From: PALSA-1006 sp037140475
GTDB taxonomy: Bacteria; Pseudomonadota; Gammaproteobacteria; Burkholderiales; Gallionellaceae
NCBI GenBank assembly: GCA_037140475.1
Contig: JBAXEJ010000012.1
Location: forward strand, 1 to 48,026
Length of the DNA stretch: 48,026 bases
Direction of reading: 5' to 3'
A program made the position numbers and the translations under genes. The notes under the pieces are model-generated. The model was given only the letters and a program-made list of their open reading frames with translations. It was not told the DNA's origin and did not search any database. This document shows positions 31,559 to 40,346 of the stretch, piece by piece (the stretch's first letter is position 1; every line of letters begins with the position of its first letter).

Positions 31559-32917
31559 TCACGCTATCAATTTAATCGCCAACCCTAGCAAGGCGCACAC
31601 GCCGATGACTTGAAAAATACTAGCTTTAAATCGAAACAGGGCAACAAACGCCACCACACTCAATAGCGCAGGCAACCTTTCAAACACGCCTGCCATCCCT
31701 TGCGGCCACAGCACATGATAAGCAAAAAATACTGCTAAATTCAAAATTACCCCCACTACCGCAGCGGTAATCGCGGTGAGTGGCGCGGTGAATTTAAAAT
31801 CGCCGTGCGTGGACTCAACTAACGGTCCTCCAATCAAAATAAAAAGAAAGGACGGTAAAAAGGTAAACACGGTAGCCACAACTGCCCCAGAAGTGCCGGA
31901 TATAAACTGACTGCCCTGCCCGAACAATTCCCCAGCCCAGCCGCCCACAAAGCCGACAAACGCCACCACCATAATCAATGGCCCCGGAGTGGTTTCACCG
32001 AGCGCTAGGCCGTCCATCATTTGCGGACCCGTTAGCCAGTGATAATGCTCAACCCCGCCTTGATAGACATAGGGCAACACCGCATAAGCGCCACCGAAAG
32101 TAAGCATCGCCGCTTTGGTGAAAAACCAACCCATCTGCGTCAACATACCCTGCCAGCCAAATTGCATCGCAAGCACCCCCATAAGTAGTGCCCACAAAGA
32201 CAAACCGATCACACTAAATTTGATAAGCCGACTCTGGCTATATTTGGCATAGCACGGTGATGGAGTGTTGTCATCGATTAAGGCCGCACCATAAGACTTA
32301 TCGGAAGCGCCATGCCCTCCGCCCGCCTTAAATTTGTCTGGTGCGATTTGCCCACCCACATAGCCAACAGCTGCAGCCACCAAGACGACGAGAGGGAACG
32401 GCACGTTCAAAGTAAATATCGCGACGAACGATGCCGCCGCAATCGCCCTTAGCACATTATTTTTCAACGCACGCGAACCAATGCGCCAAGCGGCAAAAAC
32501 CACAATCGCGATTACCGCTGGTTTAATACCGTATAAAACCGCGGCTACCGCTGGCACATTACCGAATGCCAAATAAATCCATGTCAGCGCAATCAATATG
32601 AATAGTGAGGGCAGCACAAACAACACGCCCGCCATGATGCCGCCACGCGTGCCGTGCATTAACCAACCAATATAAGTGGCAAGCTGCTGCGCCTCAGGGC
32701 CGGGTAGTAACATGCAATAGTTGAGCGCGTGCAAAAAGCGCCGCTCTGAAATCCAGCGGCGTTTTTCGACCAACTCTTGATGCATCATCGAGATTTGCCC
32801 GGCTGGGCCACCAAAACTAATAAATCCTAGCTTTAGCCAATACTTAAATGATTCCGCCAACGAAACTTGCGCTGGAGGCAAATTATTGTCGGGTGTTTGT
32901 TTTTGTGCTGCGTCCAT
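31559..32917 (-). CDS. ChrA (CHR)-family anion transporter
   Basis: The start is ATG 32917 (MDAAQKQ), with GGAGAAGTC just upstream; 452 residues. It has two homologous CHR halves with the family motif in each: KLGFISFGGPAGQISMMHQEL at 33-53 and TFGGAYAVLPYVYQGG in the second half, plus about ten membrane helices. CHR proteins export chromate, and sulfate is an analogue. In a sulfate-producing bacterium a sulfate- or sulfite-related role is possible; classical chromate resistance cannot be excluded. It follows a SulP permease on the same strand, after a stable hairpin. Confidence 0.88.
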   Translation of the reverse strand: MDAAQKQTPDNNLPPAQVSLAESFKYWLKLGFISFGGPAGQISMMHQELVEKRRWISERRFLHALNYCMLLPGPEAQQLATYIGWLMHGTRGGIMAGVLFVLPSLFILIALTWIYLAFGNVPAVAAVLYGIKPAVIAIVVFAAWRIGSRALKNNVLRAIAAASFVAIFTLNVPFPLVVLVAAAVGYVGGQIAPDKFKAGGGHGASDKSYGAALIDDNTPSPCYAKYSQSRLIKFSVIGLSLWALLMGVLAMQFGWQGMLTQMGWFFTKAAMLTFGGAYAVLPYVYQGGVEHYHWLTGPQMMDGLALGETTPGPLIMVVAFVGFVGGWAGELFGQGSQFISGTSGAVVATVFTFLPSFLFILIGGPLVESTHGDFKFTAPLTAITAAVVGVILNLAVFFAYHVLWPQGMAGVFERLPALLSVVAFVALFRFKASIFQVIGVCALLGLAIKLIA

Positions 32918-32969
32918 GACTTCTCCTTGGAATGCCCAATGATAAGCAAGCCTTGGACGGTAAGCTGTC

Positions 32970-33003
32970 TTCAAGCGGGGGAGGCCGCAAAATCCCCCTT
33001 GAA
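32970..33003. other. Stable hairpin between SulP and chrA-like genes
   Basis: TTCAAGCGGGGG (32970-32981) pairs with CCCCCTTGAA (32994-33003) with a two-base bulge. On the transcribed minus strand no T run follows, so it is not a clear intrinsic terminator. It may act in mRNA processing or partial termination between the two genes. Confidence 0.5.
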
Positions 33004-33007
33004 TTTA

Positions 33008-34600
33008 TTAGTCTGTGCTGACTTCTGTAACCACCCGCACCAAACCTTTTTGCTGCGATCCTGAGCGACGCTGATGGAACTTCGCCGACAACTCTTCCCA
33101 CTCAATATTGAGCGAACCACCGGTGAGCTCATGCTGCGTCTCCCAGTTTGAAAGTAGGTCAAGACAGGCATGGTCAATATAGTCCAGCTCTTCAAAATGA
33201 ATATGCACTTCTGCCCCCTGCCTTACCTCGTCCAATGCTGCAGCCAGCATAGGCAAGCGTATTAGGGTAGCAGCACCTTTTAAATGAAGATGAACGCGAT
33301 TTTTAACGATGTCCTCGTCCCACTTAATTTCCAAATGTGAAAACGCTTGTAGCAACTTAAGAATAGAGAGCCCCAAACCAATCAACACACCCTCTAACAA
33401 ATTGCTCGCCACGATCATAACAATGGTAATCAAGTAAATCGCTACCTCGCTCTTGCCGAATTTAAGCAAGCCCGGAAGCGCTTTGGGATAAGCCAATTTG
33501 TATCCGGTAAATACCAACACCGCTGCCAAGCTCGCCACGGGAATGTATTTGAGCGTAAAGGTCAACACCGTAGCAAACAGTAGCAACCACATCCCGTGCA
33601 TGATGGTTGAAGCACGCGTTTGGCCGCCCGCCTCAACGTTAGCGGTAGAGCGCACGATCACACCGGTCATCGGCAACACACCAAACAATCCGCACACTGC
33701 GTTACCAATACCTTGAGCAGAAAGTTCTTTGTCGTACTTGGTACGAGGCCCTTGGTGGAGTTGGTCCACTGCGCTAGCACTTAACAAGGTTTCAGCACTG
33801 GCAATAAACGCAACCGACACGGCTGCCATGAAGATCGTTGGCTCAAATGCACGCTGTAAATTTTCCATCGTTGGGAACTGAATGGCCGCCCAAATGTTGT
33901 TGATGTCCTCTGGGTTCGCCAGCAAGTCAGGGATATATTTAATTTTGAGATCCATCAGCGCCGCAACTGTAACCGCGGCCAGCACCGCCACTAACGGCCC
34001 AGGCAGTATCTTAATTTTTTTAGGTGCGTACAAATTCCAAGCGATGATGATCACGATAGTCAGCAAGCCAATATAAAACGCTTGCACCGAAGTGCCGTTT
34101 GCGGAAATGGTTTCCATCAATGCAGAAGGAATTCCTGCAAAGTTTTGAATGCCGGAACCGAGCGGTTTTTTATCCAACATGACATGAAACTGCGATGCAA
34201 AGATCAGCACACCGATACCCGCCAACATGCCATGAATTACGGCAGGCGATACCGCACGGAACCACTGCCCTAACTTTAGTACGCCGGCAACCAATTGCAA
34301 CAACCCCGCCACCAGCACAATCACCCCCAACATCGCTAGTCCATGACTTTGCACGAGTTGCCACACCAGGACAGTGAGGCCGGCCGCAGGGCCACTCACT
34401 TGCAAAGGCGAGCCCGCGATAAAGCCCACGATCAAGCCACCAACGATACCGGTAATCAGCCCCGCCATCGGTGATACGCCAGAAGCAATGGCCACACCCA
34501 TACACAGAGGCAGGGCAACCAAGAAGACAACCACAGAAGCGAGTATTTCTCTGGGAGCTGACGCCATAAAATTTTGCTTTGCTGAATTAATTTGACTCAT
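33008..34600 (-). CDS. SulP-family inorganic anion permease 1
   Basis: I start at ATG 34600 (MSQINSAKQNFMASAPREIL); the longer frame to 34693 lacks a ribosome-binding site. 530 residues: about ten membrane helices in the SulP fold (FLVALPLCMGVAIASGVSPMAGLITGIVGG, then GSPLQVSGPAAGLTVLV near 55-110), then a C-terminal STAS-like domain (IHFEELDYIDHACLDLLSNW). SulP proteins carry sulfate or bicarbonate. This type, with a short N-terminus, is like those linked to bicarbonate or carbonic anhydrase. The direction and substrate are unknown here. Confidence 0.88.
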   Translation of the reverse strand: MSQINSAKQNFMASAPREILASVVVFLVALPLCMGVAIASGVSPMAGLITGIVGGLIVGFIAGSPLQVSGPAAGLTVLVWQLVQSHGLAMLGVIVLVAGLLQLVAGVLKLGQWFRAVSPAVIHGMLAGIGVLIFASQFHVMLDKKPLGSGIQNFAGIPSALMETISANGTSVQAFYIGLLTIVIIIAWNLYAPKKIKILPGPLVAVLAAVTVAALMDLKIKYIPDLLANPEDINNIWAAIQFPTMENLQRAFEPTIFMAAVSVAFIASAETLLSASAVDQLHQGPRTKYDKELSAQGIGNAVCGLFGVLPMTGVIVRSTANVEAGGQTRASTIMHGMWLLLFATVLTFTLKYIPVASLAAVLVFTGYKLAYPKALPGLLKFGKSEVAIYLITIVMIVASNLLEGVLIGLGLSILKLLQAFSHLEIKWDEDIVKNRVHLHLKGAATLIRLPMLAAALDEVRQGAEVHIHFEELDYIDHACLDLLSNWETQHELTGGSLNIEWEELSAKFHQRRSGSQQKGLVRVVTEVSTD

Positions 34601-34741
34601 CGTTTGATATTTTTCTTTCAGTGAGTGTGTTGCATACGAACACCATTCTAACAACCAAGCTAGGTGAATGTCGGCTCCTGTATAATTTTTCACTAACCTA
34701 AACCCGATTCCGTTTCAAATCAAACCGCCTCGCATTAGATT

Positions 34742-35515
34742 ATGTTTACAAAAATACTCCTCATTTTGGCTTATGGTTTTTTACTCGTGACTCACTGTTT
34801 CGCTGAAAATCTCACGATCGCCGCCGCCTCTGATATGACTTACTGCGTGCCCGAGTTGGTTAAAGAATTTCAAACAGACAACCCAAAGAGTGAAGTTAAA
34901 ACGTTGTTTGGCTCCTCTGGCAATCTATTCGCCCAAATAAAAAATGGGGCTCCCTTTGATGTTTATATGTCTGCAGATATGCAATATCCCACCGAGCTTG
35001 CAAATGTTGGCGCGGCGGATAAGTCCAGTTTGATGCCTTACGCGCGAGGTCATTTAATGCTGTGGACAGCGAACGCTGCTATTAATTTGGATAAGGGTTT
35101 GCAAGGATTGAGTCAGTCATCTATCAAGCGCATTGCCATTGCCAACCCAGAAACTGCACCTTATGGCCGAGCCGCTCGGGCCGCATTACAACAGGCCAAG
35201 CTATGGGATGACATAACACCGCTTTTGGTTTTTGGTGACAACATTTCGCAAACATTGCAATACGCTGAGACAGGGAATGCTGATGTCGCGATTGTTTCGC
35301 GTTCTTTAGTGCTTTCACCCAAGATGGTCGGCAAAGGTCATGCGCAGGCAATTCCAGAAACAGCCTATCCGCCACTTAACCAAGGCTTAGTCATTACTAA
35401 TAAAGGCAGCGGCAACCTGCTAGCCGTCAAGTTTGCAAAGTTCATGCAATCAGATAAGGCCAAGACTATTTTGGAGCGTTTTGGTTTTTCCATTCCTAAC
35501 AAGCCGAGCAACTGA
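34742..35515 (+). CDS. modA: ModA, molybdate-binding periplasmic protein
   Basis: A 257-residue protein with a Sec signal (MFTKILLILAYGFLLVTHCFA) and the ModA signature (AASDMTYCVPELVKEF, LFGSSGNLFAQIKNGAPFDVYMSAD). It captures molybdate for ABC import. Molybdenum is needed by SoeA encoded in this window. It is followed by modB after two bases. Confidence 0.92.
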   Translation: MFTKILLILAYGFLLVTHCFAENLTIAAASDMTYCVPELVKEFQTDNPKSEVKTLFGSSGNLFAQIKNGAPFDVYMSADMQYPTELANVGAADKSSLMPYARGHLMLWTANAAINLDKGLQGLSQSSIKRIAIANPETAPYGRAARAALQQAKLWDDITPLLVFGDNISQTLQYAETGNADVAIVSRSLVLSPKMVGKGHAQAIPETAYPPLNQGLVITNKGSGNLLAVKFAKFMQSDKAKTILERFGFSIPNKPSN

Positions 35516-35517
35516 CT

Positions 35518-36204
35518 TTGAATTTAGACGCACTATTGGCAAGCGAACTTTGGGAGGCCGTATGGCTGACCTGTAAGCTTGCGTTCATTACCACCGCCAC
35601 TCTGCTTGTTATTGGCATACCGCTAGCGTATTGGCTAAGTGCGACGCGTTGGCGAGGAGCGGTTGTGGTTGAAGCAATCTTTTCATTGCCTATCGTGTTG
35701 CCACCTACCGTCATTGGATTTTACCTACTCATCATTTTGTCTCCGCAACATCCTTTGGGGCAGTTATGGCTTGAGATGTTCGGCTACTCACTTACTTTCA
35801 GCTTTATAGGGCTAGTTATCGGCTCTGTTATCTATAGCTTGCCATTTGCGACTCAACCATTTCAGGCGGCGTTTAAGAGTGTCCCTAAAGAGTTGATTGA
35901 AGCCGCAGCCGCACTGGGTGCAAAAAAATGGCCACTGTTCTGGGCAATTCAATTACGTGTGGCTAGCCCAGGCATTATGGTTGGATGTATGTTGAGCTTT
36001 GCTCACACATTAGGAGAGTTTGGTGTGGTGCTAATGTTGGGAGGAAGCATTCCTGGAGAAACACGCGTTGCTTCAATTGCGCTATTCGATAAAGTTCAAG
36101 CTTTAGACTATGCGGCGGCACATGCTTATTCACTCGTGCTTTTATCAATTGCATTCGTGTTGCTCGTTACCATCAGTGTCATACGTAAGAAATTGGAAAT
36201 CTGA
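35518..36204 (+). CDS. modB: ModB, molybdate ABC permease
   Basis: A 228-residue permease with five to six membrane helices and the ABC-permease loop EAAAALGAKKWPLFWAIQLRVASPGI. It starts at TTG 35518, two bases after modA. No modC ATPase follows; the next gene is on the other strand. It must use an ATPase encoded elsewhere. Confidence 0.9.
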   Translation: MNLDALLASELWEAVWLTCKLAFITTATLLVIGIPLAYWLSATRWRGAVVVEAIFSLPIVLPPTVIGFYLLIILSPQHPLGQLWLEMFGYSLTFSFIGLVIGSVIYSLPFATQPFQAAFKSVPKELIEAAAALGAKKWPLFWAIQLRVASPGIMVGCMLSFAHTLGEFGVVLMLGGSIPGETRVASIALFDKVQALDYAAAHAYSLVLLSIAFVLLVTISVIRKKLEI

Positions 36205-36244
36205 GCGTCTATTGGGGAGAGAAGAAAGCGAATCTCTCGTAAAA

Positions 36245-36805
36245 CTAAAACTCGTTCTGCAACCTTTTGTAGCCTTTGATAAGTTCGTGATTGGCTTTCA
36301 AAACTGATTCTGAAAAGTCACTCGCTTGAACTGAGGTTTGCGGAATATTAATCAACTCTTGGTTCGAGTGCACATTGGTCGTAGAGGGAATATGGAAGTT
36401 TTCTGGAACTTCGCAGTGTTCAACCACTGAGTTATGACGCACAACTGAACCGTTACCCACAACGCAGTCAAACAGCACAGAGTTGAAACCTATAAAGACG
36501 TTCTCTCCAACTATGCAAGGGCCGTGCACAATCGAACGATGCGCAATAGAAGTATTGGTACCAATCTTGACGAGACCGCCCGCTTTGGAGTGAATCACTA
36601 CGCCGTCTTGAATGTTGGAGTTAGCGCCGATGATAATGGGCTCCATCTCTCCCAATTCATTTACTTCATCAGCACGAATCACTGCATACGGGCCAATGAA
36701 TACATTTTCTTCTACTATAATTTTTCCGCAAAGAATAGCAGTGTTATCCACGTAAGCTGATTCGTGGATAATCGGCAAATCACCGCTGGGATTTTTTCTA
36801 ATCAT
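36245..36805 (-). CDS. Gamma-carbonic-anhydrase-like hexapeptide-repeat protein
   Basis: A 186-residue left-handed beta-helix protein (repeats such as ENVFIGPYAVIRADE and GTNTSIAHRSIVHGP). H72, H89 and H94 are placed like the three zinc ligands of gamma-carbonic anhydrases, including the HX4H pair. It would interconvert CO2 and bicarbonate in the cytoplasm; other hexapeptide proteins such as PaaY look similar. It overlaps the second SulP gene by four bases (ATGA), so the two proteins are made together, which supports a bicarbonate role. Confidence 0.78.
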   Translation of the reverse strand: MIRKNPSGDLPIIHESAYVDNTAILCGKIIVEENVFIGPYAVIRADEVNELGEMEPIIIGANSNIQDGVVIHSKAGGLVKIGTNTSIAHRSIVHGPCIVGENVFIGFNSVLFDCVVGNGSVVRHNSVVEHCEVPENFHIPSTTNVHSNQELINIPQTSVQASDFSESVLKANHELIKGYKRLQNEF

Positions 36806-38589
36806 TTATTTCTTGCTTCACCGTTAGGTAAAATTGTTTTACATTCACTGAAGATTCGCGCGGAACAGTTACGGCAAATTTCCGAATCCAATTTAGCATA
36901 AACGGGTTTTACCCAGTTAGCCATCGCGGGAAAAAATGCGTCTTCGCCGATGTCATCCAGCTTGCCTGATTTTTTCAAAAACTGATAAATATTATCCTTG
37001 CAGCGATAGAAATACAAACCACCTCCCATCTTGCGACGACGACGAGCTTCTTGCGCCAGCAATTCCGCGCCAGCAGAGTCAATAAAGTTCATACCACTGG
37101 AAGCAATCATCACAGTTTTTTGCTGTGGGTTGACTTCATCAATCTGCATCAAGCGGTTTTGCACGTGGTCAACTGCGCCAAAGAAAATCGACCCATTGAT
37201 ACGCATGATGCGCATTTGCGGACATTCAGGTTGATCTTGGGCGCTTACAAAATGGTAAGCACCTTCTGCGGCTTCAGGCACAACACGTTCAACATTCGGA
37301 CGAGAAACACGATAGAGGTAAAGCGAAAGTGACAACAAGATGCCGAAGAAAATACCCTCTTCCAAATTCACCAATGTGCCTAGTAGCGTGACCCACAACA
37401 CCACAGCTTCAGCGCGGTTGGTCTTGGTCAATTCACCAATGTGATGGAAGTCGATAAGACCCCACGCCACCAGAAACAAAATACCGGCCATCGCAGCAGT
37501 GGGTAGATAAGAAGCTAATGGAGCCACTAGCAACAAAATCAATACCAGGAAAATCGAGGCATACACTGTGGCAAGAGGGGTGCGTGCGCCTGCTGCATAG
37601 TTCACCCCGGTACGGTTAAACGAGCCGCACGATGCGTAGCCAGAGAAGAAACTACCCAAGATGTTCGCTAAGCCTTGCCCCATAAACTCTTGGTTGCCGT
37701 CGATACGTTGCTCCGACTTAATCGCAATCGCGCGTGAAATAGAAACCGCTTCCGTCAACGCCAACATCGTCACGATCAAGGCTGGGAAAATAATTTTGTG
37801 TAGTGTTTCATACGAAAAATCTGGCGTAGAGAAAGGCGGCAAACCAGCCGGGAGCGCCCCCACTGTTTTAATGTGCGTTATCTCAAATCCCAATTTAGCG
37901 TTAATAAAATATGCCACGATACTGCCAACAACCATCGCAACAATCATATAAGGGAGCTTAGGAATCAGCTTCTTGGATAAGATACCTGTCGCCAAAGTGA
38001 TCCCCGCCACTGCTGTTACATACAGGTTGATATGGCTAAATTGGATGAAGAATTGCTGGATCACGACATGAAAAGGTGCGCCACGCACGATGTCGATACC
38101 GAAGAAGTTCTTCACTTGGCTAGCAGCAATAAGTAACGCTGCGCCCGCCGTAAAACCGATCACCACCGTGTGTGAGATAAAATTCACTAGCACGCCCATG
38201 CGAGCCATACCCAAAATAAATTGGAATACCCCCGTCATAAAGGTCAGCGTCAACACCATGCTAATAAATTGCGGAGAGCCTGGTTCAGCCAGTGGGCTCA
38301 TCGCTGCAAATACGGCGATCGAAATAGCCGTCGTCGGCCCAGAAACTAAGTGCCAGCTCGAACCAAACAGCGCGGCAATAATCGCCGGCACCATCGCAGC
38401 GTACAAACCATACTCAGGTGGCATACCCGCGATCGTAGCGAAGGCTACACCTTGCGGCAGAACAATCAACGCACCGGTAAAGGCAGCCAATAAGTCAGCT
38501 TTATTAGTCGCTTGGTTGACCATTGGCCACCAGCGGAAAAACGGAAAAATTTTATAGAGAGTTTGCGACTGGCTGGCTACCTTAGACAT
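36802..38589 (-). CDS. SulP-family inorganic anion permease 2 with cysteine-rich tail
   Basis: A 595-residue SulP permease: ALIVLPQGVAFATIAGMPPEYGLYAAMVP and FGSSWHLVSGPTTAISIAVF near 40-95 are the family signature, with 10-12 membrane helices. A STAS domain follows (about 455-555, SGMNFIDSAGAELLAQEA). The end carries an extra C572-X2-C575-X7-C583 motif that might bind metal or sense redox state. It overlaps the carbonic-anhydrase-like gene and lies 101 bases after soeC, beyond a terminator. Bicarbonate uptake or sulfate/sulfite transport are both possible. Confidence 0.88.
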   Translation of the reverse strand: MSKVASQSQTLYKIFPFFRWWPMVNQATNKADLLAAFTGALIVLPQGVAFATIAGMPPEYGLYAAMVPAIIAALFGSSWHLVSGPTTAISIAVFAAMSPLAEPGSPQFISMVLTLTFMTGVFQFILGMARMGVLVNFISHTVVIGFTAGAALLIAASQVKNFFGIDIVRGAPFHVVIQQFFIQFSHINLYVTAVAGITLATGILSKKLIPKLPYMIVAMVVGSIVAYFINAKLGFEITHIKTVGALPAGLPPFSTPDFSYETLHKIIFPALIVTMLALTEAVSISRAIAIKSEQRIDGNQEFMGQGLANILGSFFSGYASCGSFNRTGVNYAAGARTPLATVYASIFLVLILLLVAPLASYLPTAAMAGILFLVAWGLIDFHHIGELTKTNRAEAVVLWVTLLGTLVNLEEGIFFGILLSLSLYLYRVSRPNVERVVPEAAEGAYHFVSAQDQPECPQMRIMRINGSIFFGAVDHVQNRLMQIDEVNPQQKTVMIASSGMNFIDSAGAELLAQEARRRRKMGGGLYFYRCKDNIYQFLKKSGKLDDIGEDAFFPAMANWVKPVYAKLDSEICRNCSARIFSECKTILPNGEARNK

Positions 38590-38636
38590 GAGATACCTTT
38601 ACACTTATTCAAAAAAATTTAATGACGCTCTACTTT

Positions 38637-38673
38637 AAAAAAGCCCGGCTCACTTTCATGAGTCGGGCTTTTT
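38637..38673 (-). terminator. Terminator between soeC and SulP gene 2
   Basis: AAAAAAGCCCGGCTCA...TGAGTCGGGCTTTTT, a strong symmetrical hairpin 18 bases after soeC. Only 47 bases remain before the SulP ATG, too little for a full promoter, so the SulP gene may be expressed by read-through or from a promoter overlapping the hairpin. Confidence 0.82.
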
Positions 38674-38690
38674 GAATGCCGCTTACAAAA

Positions 38691-39599
38691 TTAAGCCACG
38701 CCTTGGTAATACATATTCTGGGGGTGCTTAGCTTCAGCGAAGAAGTACCAACGCTCTGCCAACAAACCTGCGTACTGCAAGATGAACGCCAAAACGGGCA
38801 CGCTCATCACCAGCAACAACGGTGCAATAAAAGACAGTACTAAAAAGCTAGGCACGATTGTTTTGACGAACTCAGCACTCTTGCCGTGAAAATACTCACG
38901 CGTATTGTAAGAGCCACCCATCGCACCTTGTGACTTCTGAACAATACGTGGATGCTTAATACCAATCGCGCTTTGCAGTGTGCTCGCGGGCGTTAGATTT
39001 GCATTACGCAACAATGATGATCCGCGCGTCACTAACGACACCGCTGTTAAGAAGAAGGCAACTTGCGCCAAGGGCGTGATCAAAGCTGGTGCCATTGCGC
39101 TGGCGTATGCCGCCGCCAATGTAAAGCCAGATGCGCTACCCAGCAAAGTGAAGTTCACGATCGTTAACGGATGCGCCCACTCTTTAAGCACTTTAACAGC
39201 CGCGTAAATCATCGCAGTGCAAACAAACAGAGTGATAGCCATCACTACGCCAACAACGCCAAGTGCAATAGTAATGTTTGATCCCATCGCTAGGTAATGT
39301 GCTGCGCCGTAAGCGAAAGCCGCACCCATGAAGGCTGGTAAAGCAATCACTTCGCGAGACAACCACGAAGTGCGCCACATCATCATGGCGCGCCATGCAC
39401 GCTCAGGGTGGCCTAGGTGGAAGAACGAAGCCAACAGACCTAAGCCGCTGAACAACAAGATAATCGCGCTACCGCCCACAAAGAAGTTAGCTTCCAATGC
39501 AGTAGGTGACAGTAGTTCGCATGCGAACAAGGCGATGAACAAACCTTGTGCCGCACCGATCAGGGTGGTTAAAAACAACACAGAAAAATTGGGGCGCAT
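38691..39599 (-). CDS. soeC: SoeC, membrane anchor of sulfite dehydrogenase
   Basis: A 302-residue membrane protein of the DmsC/NrfD type with about eight hydrophobic helices (first: FLTTLIGAAQGLFIALFAC) and the segment ASFFHLGHPERAWRAMMMWRTSWLSREV found in such anchors. It hands electrons from SoeAB to quinone. It follows soeB after 27 bases. Confidence 0.93.
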   Translation of the reverse strand: MRPNFSVLFLTTLIGAAQGLFIALFACELLSPTALEANFFVGGSAIILLFSGLGLLASFFHLGHPERAWRAMMMWRTSWLSREVIALPAFMGAAFAYGAAHYLAMGSNITIALGVVGVVMAITLFVCTAMIYAAVKVLKEWAHPLTIVNFTLLGSASGFTLAAAYASAMAPALITPLAQVAFFLTAVSLVTRGSSLLRNANLTPASTLQSAIGIKHPRIVQKSQGAMGGSYNTREYFHGKSAEFVKTIVPSFLVLSFIAPLLLVMSVPVLAFILQYAGLLAERWYFFAEAKHPQNMYYQGVA

Positions 39600-39626
39600 T
39601 AAATAATTTCCTTATTCAGATTCTAA

Positions 39627-40346
39627 TTAAAGCTCTTCGGTGATCGAAGGCATGTTCTGATCGAACGGTGCGCCATCAATCTTGTGCGGATTATCGGCAC
39701 TATAGAGCTCATCATCACGAATCGTGATCGTCGTTTTCCGACGAGGTAGATAGTGATTGGACGGGTTAGTGCCGGCCTCTGGCATCAGCGCATAACCGCC
39801 ACGCTCACGAATCGCAGTAGACACTTCAGACTGAGGATCATGTACGTCACCGAACAAACGAGCACCTGGTGGGCAAGCCAGCACGCAAGAAGGTTTGCGA
39901 CGGTCTTCTGGCAAACTTTCGTCGTAAATACGATCCACGCACAGTGTGCATTTAGTCATAACCTTGCGCTCTTCATCAAACTCACGCACGCCGTACGGAC
40001 AAGCCCATGAGCAGTAGAGGCAGCCAATGCACTTGTCGTAGTCCACCAACACAATGCCGTCTTCTTTACGCTTGTAAGAAGCGCCCGTTGGGCAGACTGG
40101 CACGCATGGTGGATCTTCGCAATGCAAGCAAGACTTAGGGAAGTGTACCGTTTCCGTATTCGGGAAAGTGCCCACTTCAAAAGTTTGCACACGGTTGAAG
40201 AAAGTGCCGGTCGGGTTAAGCCCGTACGGATTTTGATCCACCAAAGAGCCTGCAGCCCCAGAGGTGTTCCACTGTTTACAGTTAGTTACGCAAGCATGGC
40301 AGCCTACGCAAACGTTTAAGTCAATTACCAGCGCAAGTTGCGTCAT
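39627..40346 (-). CDS. soeB: SoeB, iron-sulfur subunit of sulfite dehydrogenase
   Basis: A 239-residue protein with four ferredoxin-type groups: CVGCHACVTNC, CLHCEDPPCVPVC, CIGCLYCSWAC and CTLCVDR...CVLAC, enough for four 4Fe-4S clusters. There is no signal peptide, so it is cytoplasmic. It links SoeA to SoeC. Its start overlaps the soeA stop by one base (TAATG). Confidence 0.95.
   Translation of the reverse strand: MTQLALVIDLNVCVGCHACVTNCKQWNTSGAAGSLVDQNPYGLNPTGTFFNRVQTFEVGTFPNTETVHFPKSCLHCEDPPCVPVCPTGASYKRKEDGIVLVDYDKCIGCLYCSWACPYGVREFDEERKVMTKCTLCVDRIYDESLPEDRRKPSCVLACPPGARLFGDVHDPQSEVSTAIRERGGYALMPEAGTNPSNHYLPRRKTTITIRDDELYSADNPHKIDGAPFDQNMPSITEEL

Noticed and set aside
31559..32917. A dedicated chromate-resistance cassette
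   Set aside because: No chrB, chrC or chrF-like gene is nearby, and the gene sits among sulfur and SulP genes; the family name alone does not prove the substrate.
34601..34741. ModE operator upstream of modA
   Set aside because: The expected ATCGCTATATA-type inverted repeat is not visible in the gap.
38090..38557. 155-codon open frame on the plus strand
   Set aside because: It lies wholly antisense to the SulP permease 2 gene, has no ribosome-binding site and no family pattern.
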